64,000 nucleotides of DNA from the NCBI GenBank assembly GCA_043721435.1, contig JAYSQR010000038.1, positions 8,434-72,433 of the forward strand, given 5' to 3'. Below are positions 16,312-24,048 of this stretch, one piece after another. The translations under genes were made by a program, and so were the position numbers. Source of the DNA: VFJL01 sp043721435 (GTDB lineage Bacteria; Pseudomonadota; Gammaproteobacteria; Burkholderiales; Nitrosomonadaceae). The notes under the pieces were generated by a model. The model was not told where the DNA came from, ran no database searches, and saw nothing but the letters and a program-made list of their open reading frames with translations. The stretch's first letter is position 1, and every line of letters starts with the position of its first letter.

Positions 16312-17425
16312 GTTCGCGCCTTACGCAGTATCGTCGGCAAATTCACGCGGCCGTCGTGTGCAGGAGGAATTCCCGTCCGGGCGCAGTGAATTCCAGCGCG
16401 ACCGTGATCGCATCATTCATTCCACCGCATTCCGCCGGCTTGAATACAAAACCCAGGTTTTCGTCAATCATGAAGGCGACCTGTTCCGTACCCGTCTGAC
16501 CCACAGCCTGGAAGTGGCGCAAATCGGCCGCTCTGTCGCGCGCAATCTGCATCTTAATGAAGATCTGGTTGAAGCCATTGCCCTGGCGCATGACCTGGGG
16601 CATACGCCATTCGGTCACGCCGGGCAGGATGCGCTGAACGACTGCATGAAAAACCATGGCGGCTTTGAACACAATCTGCAATCCCTGCGCGTGGTTGATG
16701 TGCTGGAAGAGCGTTACGGCGCGTTTGACGGTCTGAATCTGTGCTTCGAAACCCGTGAAGGCATACTTAAACACTGCGCGAAGAAAAATGCCAGAAAACT
16801 CGGGGACGTGGGCGAGCGCTTTCTCTCCAATCAAAGGCCGTCACTGGAAGCGCAACTCGCCAATCTGGCCGATGAAATCGCCTATAACAATCATGACGTG
16901 GACGATGGCCTGCGTTCTGGCCTCATCGCTCAGGAGCAACTGGAGCAAGTCGGCATATTTTCGCGGCATCTGGCGATGGTGAGAAAACTTTATCCTGAGA
17001 TCTCGGGACGGCGTCTGGTTCATGAAACCGTGCGGCGCATGATCAACACCCTGGTGGCGGATCTGATCAGACAAAGTGCGGCCAGCATCACTGCCGCCCG
17101 GCTGGAAGACTTGCCTGCGGTGCGAATGGCCCCGCTACTGATCGGTTTCAGTGAGAAAATCAGGTTGGAACAGCAGGAGTTGAAGAAATTCCTGCGCAAC
17201 CATCTTTACCGGCACTATCAGGTGGCGCGCATGAGCAACAAAGCGCGGCATACCATCGAAATGCTGTTCAATGCATTTAGCTTGGATACCCGTTTGCTTC
17301 CGTCAGAGCACCAGATCAAATACCAGCAGGACGGGCATCAGGCCATCGCCGACTACATCGCCGGCATGACTGATCGCTACGCAATCCGGGAATACCGGCG
17401 GCTGTTCGCCATCGAGGAAAGCTGA
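16304..17425 (+). CDS. dgt: Deoxyguanosinetriphosphate triphosphohydrolase-like protein
   Basis: HD-domain hydrolase releasing triphosphate from dNTPs. The metal site runs HSLEVAQIGRSVARNL then ALAHDLGHTPFGHAG, with the second HD-type D in DEIAYNNHDVDDGL. It belongs to the type-2 dGTPase-like group, which is shorter than E. coli Dgt. A TTG at 16298 is in frame, but ATG 16304 (MHKFAPYA) inside the aroB stop region is the better start. Length about 373 residues. Coupled to aroB by overlap, a common pairing in betaproteobacteria. Substrate preference is unknown. Confidence 0.9.
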   Translation: MHKFAPYAVSSANSRGRRVQEEFPSGRSEFQRDRDRIIHSTAFRRLEYKTQVFVNHEGDLFRTRLTHSLEVAQIGRSVARNLHLNEDLVEAIALAHDLGHTPFGHAGQDALNDCMKNHGGFEHNLQSLRVVDVLEERYGAFDGLNLCFETREGILKHCAKKNARKLGDVGERFLSNQRPSLEAQLANLADEIAYNNHDVDDGLRSGLIAQEQLEQVGIFSRHLAMVRKLYPEISGRRLVHETVRRMINTLVADLIRQSAASITAARLEDLPAVRMAPLLIGFSEKIRLEQQELKKFLRNHLYRHYQVARMSNKARHTIEMLFNAFSLDTRLLPSEHQIKYQQDGHQAIADYIAGMTDRYAIREYRRLFAIEES

Positions 17426-17553
17426 TTAAAAAATGGCTCAGCCATATTCAGATCGGTCGCTGTGGCACTGCTTCTGGACGACGCGCACTGTGTACGCAGA
17501 AGCCAATCGCTGGTAGTATCTGGTTGAATTTATGCGATTGAGTGGGCTTGCAA

Positions 17554-18618
17554 ATGACAAAACTAAAAAACGATACGCTGATACGTGCGCTGCTGCGCCA
17601 ACCCACTGAATATACTCCGGTATGGCTGATGCGTCAGGCTGGGCGCTATCTCCCCGAATATAACCAGACTCGTGCCCGTGCCGGCGATTTTCTTTCGCTG
17701 TGCAAGAATCCCGATTTCGCCACGGAAGTCACCATGCAGCCGCTGGCACGATTTCCACTGGATGCGGCGATACTGTTTTCCGACATCCTCACCATTCCGG
17801 ATGCGATGGGGCTGGGGCTTTACTTCGCCGAAGGCGAGGGTCCCAAGTTCGAGCGGCCGTTGCGTGAGGAGTGGGAAATTCGCGCGCTGACAGTGCCCGA
17901 TCCTGCCGTGCATTTACGCTATGTGATGGACGCGGTCGCACAAATTCGTAAGACGCTGGATAACCAAGTGCCGCTGATCGGTTTTTCCGGCAGTCCATTT
18001 ACGCTTGCCTGCTATATGGTGGAAGGCTGCGGCGGTACTGATTTCCGGCAAATCAAAACCATGCTTTACCAGCGCCCCGATCTGCTGCACCACATTCTCA
18101 ACATCAATGCCCAGGCTGTCATTGCTTATCTCAACGCGCAGATTGAATCCGGTGCTCAGGCAGTGATGATTTTTGATACTTGGGGCGGAGCGTTATCGCA
18201 TAACGCCTATCAGGAATTTTCCTTGCGCTACATGAGCCAGATACTGGCCGGAATAACGCGTGAGCATGGCGGCGTGCGTATCCCCGCCGTTGTTTTCACC
18301 AAGGGCGGCGGACTGTGGCTGGAAAGCATTGCCAACAGCGGGTGTGATGCGGTGGGACTCGACTGGACCGTGGATATCGCGGAAGCGCGGCGGCGCATCG
18401 GCCACAAGGTTGCGCTGCAAGGCAATCTCGATCCGGCAGTATTGTTCGCGGCGCCGGAAGTTATTATTGCCGAAACAGAAAAAATTCTTGCCGGCTATGG
18501 CAACGGCAGCGGCCATGTGTTCAATCTGGGACACGGCATTTCCCAGTTTACGCCGCCGGAGAGCGCCCTGACCCTGGCGGAAGCGGTACATGCCCTGAGC
18601 CGTAAATATCACCAGTGA
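17554..18618 (+). CDS. hemE: Uroporphyrinogen decarboxylase
   Basis: Decarboxylates uroporphyrinogen III to coproporphyrinogen III in haem synthesis. The N-terminal signature is WLMRQAGRYLPEY, followed by PLARFPLDAAILFSDILTIP and GFSGSPFTLACYMVEG. GNLDP and GHGISQFTPPE appear at the end. A GTG at 17542 is in frame, but ATG 17554 matches the family N-terminus (MTKLKNDTLIRAL) and has GAGTGGG upstream. Length 354 residues, typical. Confidence 0.96.
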   Translation: MTKLKNDTLIRALLRQPTEYTPVWLMRQAGRYLPEYNQTRARAGDFLSLCKNPDFATEVTMQPLARFPLDAAILFSDILTIPDAMGLGLYFAEGEGPKFERPLREEWEIRALTVPDPAVHLRYVMDAVAQIRKTLDNQVPLIGFSGSPFTLACYMVEGCGGTDFRQIKTMLYQRPDLLHHILNINAQAVIAYLNAQIESGAQAVMIFDTWGGALSHNAYQEFSLRYMSQILAGITREHGGVRIPAVVFTKGGGLWLESIANSGCDAVGLDWTVDIAEARRRIGHKVALQGNLDPAVLFAAPEVIIAETEKILAGYGNGSGHVFNLGHGISQFTPPESALTLAEAVHALSRKYHQ

Positions 18619-18696
18619 TCAGTTTGATGGGGTACTTCTAACAATCCGGATTTCAGCGCGGCACTTCTTTGTAATGTTTCAGCAGGACACCCATCC

Positions 18697-19380
18697 GTGC
18701 ATATACTCATAATCGAAGACGATCCCACGATCGCTACCAATCTCTACGATTTTCTGGAAGCCCGCGGACACTGTGTCGATGCGGCCGCTGACGGTATCAC
18801 CGGCCTGCATCTCGCGATCACACAGCACTTTGACGGTATTCTGCTTGATCTCGGTCTGCCGGGCATGGACGGCATCACATTGTGCCGCAAGCTACGGCAG
18901 GAAGCGCATCTCGACACGCCGGTACTGATGTTGACCGCGCGCGACACGCTGGAGGACAAGCTGAAAGGTTTCGAACATGGGGCTGATGACTATCTGGTCA
19001 AACCGTTTGCATTAAGAGAAGTTGAAGCGCGTCTGGTTGCAATGCACAAACGCCATAGTGGCAAGGTCACCAGTCGCACATTGGAAACCGGCGATCTGTC
19101 ATTCGACCCCAAAACGATGTCGGTCAATTTCACCGGTGCAGGGGTCAAATTGCCGCCGAAATGCATTCGCCTGCTTGCACTCATGATGGGCGAGCCCGGC
19201 CGCGTATTCAGCCGGAAAGAACTCGAGTCGGGAGTGTGGGGGGATGCGCAGGGAACCAGCGATACCCTGCGCAGTCATATGCACGAACTGCGCCGCGCAC
19301 TGATCCGGGTTGGCGGCTACGATCCGATCGAGACCGTCCACGGTCTCGGTTACCGCCTGATTACTCGTGCTCGAGCTTAA
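18697..19380 (+). CDS. OmpR/PhoB-family response regulator
   Basis: Two-component transcription regulator. The receiver domain (1-115) has the acidic pocket E7-D8-D9, phospho-acceptor D51 in LLDLGLPGMDG, T in MLTARD and K in VKPF. A winged-helix DNA-binding domain (about 130-222) ends GYDPIETVHGLGYRL. It starts at GTG 18697. It overlaps the downstream sensor kinase by 14 bases. Closest in style to QseB/PmrA regulators; its targets are not evident. It lies directly upstream of the inorganic-carbon region, which makes those genes candidate targets (inference). Confidence 0.9.
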   Translation: MHILIIEDDPTIATNLYDFLEARGHCVDAAADGITGLHLAITQHFDGILLDLGLPGMDGITLCRKLRQEAHLDTPVLMLTARDTLEDKLKGFEHGADDYLVKPFALREVEARLVAMHKRHSGKVTSRTLETGDLSFDPKTMSVNFTGAGVKLPPKCIRLLALMMGEPGRVFSRKELESGVWGDAQGTSDTLRSHMHELRRALIRVGGYDPIETVHGLGYRLITRARA

Positions 19381-20635
19381 GCGCGGCCTGCGCCTGCGCA
19401 TTGCGCTGGCGTTCGCAATCTTCTGCATATTCGTCGTCGGCACCCTGGGCATCAGCCTTTATGTCGCTTCCGGCGATATCGAAGAGGCGCACATTGAGCA
19501 GGTCATTGAAATGGAGATGGACCACCTCATTGAGCGCTATCGTCAGCAGCCTGATTTTATTCCCCAAGCGGGCTCCAACCTCGAAGAATACATCTTGCGC
19601 GACCATGCTGAGGAATTGCGGCTGCCGGGTTACCTGCAGGGTCTTAACCAAAGGCGGCACATGGTATTTCGTGGTCCACAGGAAGTCCGGGTCGCGGTAC
19701 GGCACGTCGATGGCGTCAAATTTCTTGTTGCGTACGAAATCGGGCTGCATGAGCAGCGCAAGCAGGAGTTCGGGCTGCTGATCGGGTTGTCGCTGATCTC
19801 GCTGGTTGGCGTAGCACTGGTGGTGGGATACCTGCTCGCCGGATTGCTCGTCAGAGAAGTCGCCGATCTTGCCGAGCAGGTAAGGAATCTTGCGCCCGGC
19901 AATGTGCAGGGCGTGACGCTGACACAGCCAGGGATGGATGAAGAAGTGGCGCAGCTGGCACGCGCACTGGATGATTACCAGAGCCGTATCAGGCGCATGT
20001 TGCAGCGTGAACAGGAGTTCACCGCCAATGTGAGCCATGAAATGCGCACCCCGATCACCACGATTCTGACGAGCTGCGAGTTGCTGGCGACCGAGCCGAA
20101 CATGTCCGAAAAGGTGCGCACCCGCATCGGCATGATCGAAGCGGCAGCGACCCGCATGGGCGAACAATTGCAGGCTTTGCTGTTTCTTGCCCGCGAACAG
20201 GCGCTGGGTGTCACGGAACCGGTTGCAATCGCGGAATGCGTGTACGATGCGGCCGAGCCGTTACGCCCGGAAATCGCGCGCAAACACCTCGACTTCGAGG
20301 TGGCAGTGGAGCCGGACGCCGTCCTCACACTCAACCGGCAAGCGCTGCACACCGCCCTGGTGAACCTGCTGCGCAATGCCGTGCAATATACCGCACACGG
20401 TTCTGTGCGGGTGAAATTCAGCGGACGCCAACTCACGATCTCCGACTCGGGTATCGGTATCGAACCCTCTTACCTGCCTTTCCTGTTCGAACGTTTTTTC
20501 CGAGGCTCGACCCAAGGTGAAGGCTTGGGGATCGGGCTAGCCATCGTCAAGCGCATTTGCGATCACTACGGCTGGCGCATCGAAGTCGACAGTACGCCCG
20601 GGCAGGGTGCAACCTTCCATATCACCTTTCCCTGA
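19367..20635 (+). CDS. Sensor histidine kinase
   Basis: Membrane histidine kinase paired with the preceding regulator. Membrane helices lie near 10-32 and 135-157 and flank a roughly 100-residue periplasmic domain with no recognised ligand fold. A HAMP segment follows, then the HisKA box FTANVSHEMRTP with H224. The ATPase domain has NLLRNAVQYT (N box), DSGIGI (G1), FERFFRG (F box) and GLGIGLAIVKRI (G2). It starts at GTG 19367 inside the regulator gene, so the two are translationally coupled. Length 422 residues. The signal is unknown; pH, bicarbonate or metal would all fit the context. Confidence 0.9.
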   Translation: MLELKRGLRLRIALAFAIFCIFVVGTLGISLYVASGDIEEAHIEQVIEMEMDHLIERYRQQPDFIPQAGSNLEEYILRDHAEELRLPGYLQGLNQRRHMVFRGPQEVRVAVRHVDGVKFLVAYEIGLHEQRKQEFGLLIGLSLISLVGVALVVGYLLAGLLVREVADLAEQVRNLAPGNVQGVTLTQPGMDEEVAQLARALDDYQSRIRRMLQREQEFTANVSHEMRTPITTILTSCELLATEPNMSEKVRTRIGMIEAAATRMGEQLQALLFLAREQALGVTEPVAIAECVYDAAEPLRPEIARKHLDFEVAVEPDAVLTLNRQALHTALVNLLRNAVQYTAHGSVRVKFSGRQLTISDSGIGIEPSYLPFLFERFFRGSTQGEGLGIGLAIVKRICDHYGWRIEVDSTPGQGATFHITFP

Positions 20636-20666
20636 CCATAAGTACCGCAAGCCTCACAAATTCATC

Positions 20667-20681
20667 ACATCTAAAAGATGT
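20667..20681 (+). terminator. Short hairpin after the sensor kinase gene
   Basis: ACATC/GATGT stem with a TAAAA loop, followed by TTTCTTC. It is weak (5 bp, A/T-rich) but placed where a terminator would separate the two-component genes from the transporter gene at 20757. Confidence 0.3.
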
Positions 20682-20756
20682 TTTCTTCACATTTGCTGTG
20701 CTAACTTGCTGCACTCGTATAGCTAGTAGAAAACCAATCAAATAGGGAGATGACGT

Positions 20757-21710
20757 ATGCCAACCGTGCAACCAGTAGTACTGTTTTTCATCTTGGGCGT
20801 TTTGGCCGGGGTATTGAAATCCGACCTCAAGATTCCTGAGGCTTTATACAAAAGCATGAGTCTCTTCCTGTTGATCGCGATCGGTCTCAAGGGCGGGGTG
20901 TCGATGGCCAAGTACGAAATCATGGAGGTGCTGCCCATTGCCCTGTCCATGGTGGTGCTCGCGGCACTGGTTCCGCTGTGTGCCTACCCCATATTGAAGC
21001 ATATAGGTAAATTCAACCAGGCTGACTCGGGAGCCATCGCCGCCCACTACGGTTCGGTGAGCGCGGTGACCTTCGCCGTGGGCCTTGCCTTCCTGGAAGG
21101 AATAGGGGAGACGTCCGAGGGTTACATGGTACTGATCATGGCGCTGATGGAGATACCGGCGCTGGTAACCGGCACGATCCTGGCGCGGCGCGGTGCCGGA
21201 GGCGAAACCGCGTGGGGCAAACTGATGCACGAGATCCTAACCGGCACCAGTATTTTCCTGATGGTGGGCGGGGTCATCATCGGTTACTACGCCGGCATGG
21301 TGAAATTAGTCTCGCCGCTGGACAAGATGTTCATGGACTTGTTCATGGGGGTGCTGGCTTTCTTCCTGCTGGAGATGGGCCTGTTGGCATCGGCGCGGCT
21401 GTCGGCAATTAAGAAAAAAGGGCCGTTCCTGCTTGTGTTCGGTATCGCATTCCCGTTAGTAGCCGGGGTGTTGGGCGCCTTCCTGGGCAGCGCATTCGGC
21501 CTGTCGCTGGGCGGCACCACGATGCTCGCCGTACTGTACGCCAGTTGCTCCTACATCGCGGCTCCCGCAGCCATGCGCATTGCAGTGCCGGATGCGGATC
21601 CTGCGGTATCGATCGGCGCTTCGCTCGGGGTGACCTTCCCATTTAACATATTTATCGGCGTGCCGATTTACTATGAAATGGCGAAATTTTTCGTCGGCGC
21701 TCCAGCATAG
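20757..21710 (+). CDS. sbtA: SbtA-type sodium-dependent bicarbonate transporter
   Basis: Integral membrane protein of the SbtA family (PF05982, formerly DUF897), which in cyanobacteria imports bicarbonate with Na+. About ten hydrophobic helices are visible. Family hallmarks are the N-terminal FFILGVLAGVLKSDLKIPEALYK, AAHYGSVSAVTFAVG with the Gly-Ser-Val-Ser substrate region, and the matching second-half ASCSYIAAPAAMR. Length 317 residues, shorter than the roughly 370 of cyanobacterial SbtA because the central cytoplasmic linker is short. It has its own 121-base leader and is followed 49 bases later by a PII-like gene, the SbtA-SbtB arrangement. Family firm, substrate inferred. Confidence 0.88.
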   Translation: MPTVQPVVLFFILGVLAGVLKSDLKIPEALYKSMSLFLLIAIGLKGGVSMAKYEIMEVLPIALSMVVLAALVPLCAYPILKHIGKFNQADSGAIAAHYGSVSAVTFAVGLAFLEGIGETSEGYMVLIMALMEIPALVTGTILARRGAGGETAWGKLMHEILTGTSIFLMVGGVIIGYYAGMVKLVSPLDKMFMDLFMGVLAFFLLEMGLLASARLSAIKKKGPFLLVFGIAFPLVAGVLGAFLGSAFGLSLGGTTMLAVLYASCSYIAAPAAMRIAVPDADPAVSIGASLGVTFPFNIFIGVPIYYEMAKFFVGAPA

Positions 21711-21759
21711 AACGGACAGATTCCAACTCAATCAATATTGATCATTTTCAGGGGAAGTT

Positions 21760-22077
21760 ATGAATAACTCGATAGCAATGAAACGATTCGAGATCGTTGT
21801 TGATGAAGAAAAACTCAACGAACTGATCACGTTGTTGGGGGAGGTTGGCGTGCGCGGCTACACCTTCATCAAGAACACGGGCGGCCTCGGTTCACGCGGC
21901 GAACGGCGTCCCGATGGCCTCTTTTTACAGGAAGAAAATGCCATGGTGATTCTGGCTTGCCAAGAAGAGCAGGCGCAGAAGGTGATTGCGGCGCTACGTC
22001 CCAAGCTGAAGGAATTCGGCGGCATGTGCCTGATTTCGGACTGTCTCTGGGTGGAAGGGCCGGCAGTCTCATATTGA
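21760..22077 (+). CDS. PII-like signalling protein paired with SbtA (copy 1)
   Basis: A 105-residue ferredoxin-fold protein of the PII superfamily, of the kind linked to bicarbonate transporters (SbtB of cyanobacteria, CPII of Thiomonas). KRFEIVVDEEKLNEL starts the first beta-alpha unit. GGLGSRGERRPDGLF occupies the T-loop, giving a GxGSRGxR variant without the uridylylated Tyr of GlnB. AMVILACQEEQAQKV is the second unit. It would bind adenine nucleotides, possibly with bicarbonate, and gate the transporter. A paralogue with 97 of 105 identical residues sits at 33355. AGGGGAAG lies upstream of the start. Confidence 0.87.
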   Translation: MNNSIAMKRFEIVVDEEKLNELITLLGEVGVRGYTFIKNTGGLGSRGERRPDGLFLQEENAMVILACQEEQAQKVIAALRPKLKEFGGMCLISDCLWVEGPAVSY

Positions 22078-22221
22078 TTTTGATTTTTCCATCAGGCGTC
22101 GCCGATGGGCAGTGGTCGAGTGCAGACAGTCTGCACTACGTCACTTCACTAGGCTAAAAAAGTCCCAGCTATGACTGACTGGCTTCCCCTGATGCAACCT
22201 TCTCAATTCATTAAAACGGTG

Positions 22222-22254
22222 ACGGCTGCATGGTTGCAATGACCATGCAGCCGT
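22222..22254 (+). terminator. Strong hairpin terminator after sbtA-PII
   Basis: ACGGCTGCATGGT (22222-22234) and ACCATGCAGCCGT (22242-22254) form a perfect 13-bp stem with a 7-base loop, followed by TTAAT. The U-tract is short, but the stem is the strongest in this gap and ends the sbtA-PII transcript. Confidence 0.65.
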
Positions 22255-22257
22255 TTA

Positions 22258-22566
22258 ATCGAGGGTTGGCAAGAGAGCGTATTCATCCTGTTGGGTGAAG
22301 CAAGACATAAGACATTGTCGTGTCAGAAAAGGGGAGGGGCAGGGATGCGGGATACTTCCGGTGATCAAATTTGCGTCGGGTATGGCCCTGTTGCGGCCAG
22401 TATGTTGCGCGCGCGCTTGCTTTCCTGCATTAAATACATTCTGCGAAATGCAGTATTCAATATGCAGGCGGCGGATCCACCGCTGACCCGCATCTGCCAG
22501 GGAGATGGTCTCCGGGGCATACGCTTCCTCAAATCTCGTCTTCAAGCGTAAAGGCGGACCAAAGTC
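22258..22566. promoter_or_regulatory. Leader region of the DAB-type operon, with inverted repeat
   Basis: About 300 bases between the hairpin and the first NuoM-like gene. Open frames exist on both strands (such as a 96-codon minus-strand frame), but they match no family I recognise. CTGCATT (22425-22431) and AATGCAG (22447-22453) form an inverted repeat of the LysR-operator kind. A site for a CbbR-type regulator would make sense here, but that is inference. No clear -35/-10 pair was found. Confidence 0.35.
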
Positions 22567-24039
22567 ATGGGGATACTCAGCTTATTGCTTTGGACCCCAA
22601 TTGTTGGCATTCTGGTTTTGTCTTTGACATCCGGTCAGGATGCCCGCTCGATTCGTTTCTTCGCCAACCTGTTTGCCACCCTCACATTTCTGCTTAGTTG
22701 CTGGCTAGTTATCATCTATGACCAGCAGGATAGTGCCATTCAGTTCGGTGAACAATTTACGCTTAACCCCAAATTGGGTAGTGCTTTCGCCCTGGGTGTT
22801 GATGGCCTGTCGATCCCCATGCTGGTATTGGCGACATTACTTACGTCCATTGCAATGCTTGCTTCTTTTACCATTTCTAACAGTATTAAAAGTTTTCATA
22901 TTTGTATCCTGTTGCTGGAGTTTGGCATGTTGGGCGTGTTTCTGGCACAGGACTGGGCGCTGTTCTACATTTTCTGGGAACTGACTTTAATCCCGCTGTT
23001 CTTTCTGATCGACCGCTGGGGCGGTAAACGGCGGCACACGGCCAGTCTCAACTTCGTGCTGTACACGATGGGCGGTTCGATTTTCATGCTCATCAGTTTG
23101 CTCGCGATTGGTCACTACATGCCTGAACACGGCGGATCGTTGATGGCTTCGATGAGTCAGGCGGCGCAAAGCATGCCGCGGGATGAGCAAGTCTGGGTGC
23201 TGCTGGGGTTTTTGATCGGTTTCGGGGTCAAGATGCCGATTTTCCCGTTGCACGGCTGGCTGCCTTTGGCCCACGTTGAAGCACCCAGCCCGGTCAGTAT
23301 CCTGCTGTCGGGCGTTTTGCTGAAAATGGGTTCTTATGGCCTGATACGAGCCGTGGTGATGCTGCCGGAGGCCGCACAAATATTGCAGCCATGGCTGGTT
23401 TTCCTGGCGTTATTCGGGATGATTTACGGTGGCTTGCTGGCCTGGCGGCAAAGCGATCTCAAAGCGATGGTGGCTTATTCTTCGGTCAGCCACATGGGCA
23501 TAGTCTTGCTGGGCATTGCCGCCTTGAATGAAACCGGGCTCACTGGCGCAGTCTTGCAGATGACCGCTCATGGATTGATTGCGGGCGCAATGTTCCTGCT
23601 GGTGGGACTGCTGTATGAGCGCACTCATACCCGCAACATTCAGGATTACAGCTCATTGGTCCAGGTGGTGCCGCGTTTTGCCTTGTTCATGACGTTGACC
23701 CTGTTTGCAGCGATGGGCTTGCCGGGTTCGGTGGGTTTCATTGCCGAATTGCATGCCGTTATCGGTGGCTATCAACAATGGGGCGGCTTGATGGTATTTT
23801 TTAGTCTGAGCATCCTGATCGGTTCTGCCTACGCCATTCGCACCATCGGCCTATTGTTCACCGGTCCGGTAAAGCCGCAGATGCGAGAGATCGAAGACTT
23901 GCGTACCCCCGAGTTATTGGCAGCCGGTTTACTGGTTACGGGTATTGTGTTCTTCGGTCTGCTGCCGGCGCCGCTGATTGACTTGTCGTCAGCGACCCTG
24001 GGCCACATGAGCAGCTTGATCAGTCAACGTATTCAATAG
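22567..24039 (+). CDS. NuoM/NdhD-like proton-translocating subunit of the DAB cluster
   Basis: A 490-residue polytopic membrane protein of the antiporter-like family (PF00361) shared by complex I NuoL/M/N and Mrp antiporters. All key charged residues of a proton channel are visible: Glu in WELTLIPLFFLI, Lys in FGVKMPIFPLHGWLP, Lys in LLKMGSYGLIR and the C-terminal Glu in GFIAELHAV. No complex I hydrophilic subunits are nearby. It lies ten bases before dabA and opens the operon, so a role in powering DabA is inferred. NdhD3 of the cyanobacterial CO2-uptake NDH-1 complex is the nearest functional analogue. Confidence 0.85.
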   Translation: MGILSLLLWTPIVGILVLSLTSGQDARSIRFFANLFATLTFLLSCWLVIIYDQQDSAIQFGEQFTLNPKLGSAFALGVDGLSIPMLVLATLLTSIAMLASFTISNSIKSFHICILLLEFGMLGVFLAQDWALFYIFWELTLIPLFFLIDRWGGKRRHTASLNFVLYTMGGSIFMLISLLAIGHYMPEHGGSLMASMSQAAQSMPRDEQVWVLLGFLIGFGVKMPIFPLHGWLPLAHVEAPSPVSILLSGVLLKMGSYGLIRAVVMLPEAAQILQPWLVFLALFGMIYGGLLAWRQSDLKAMVAYSSVSHMGIVLLGIAALNETGLTGAVLQMTAHGLIAGAMFLLVGLLYERTHTRNIQDYSSLVQVVPRFALFMTLTLFAAMGLPGSVGFIAELHAVIGGYQQWGGLMVFFSLSILIGSAYAIRTIGLLFTGPVKPQMREIEDLRTPELLAAGLLVTGIVFFGLLPAPLIDLSSATLGHMSSLISQRIQ

Positions 24040-24048
24040 GATATTGCC

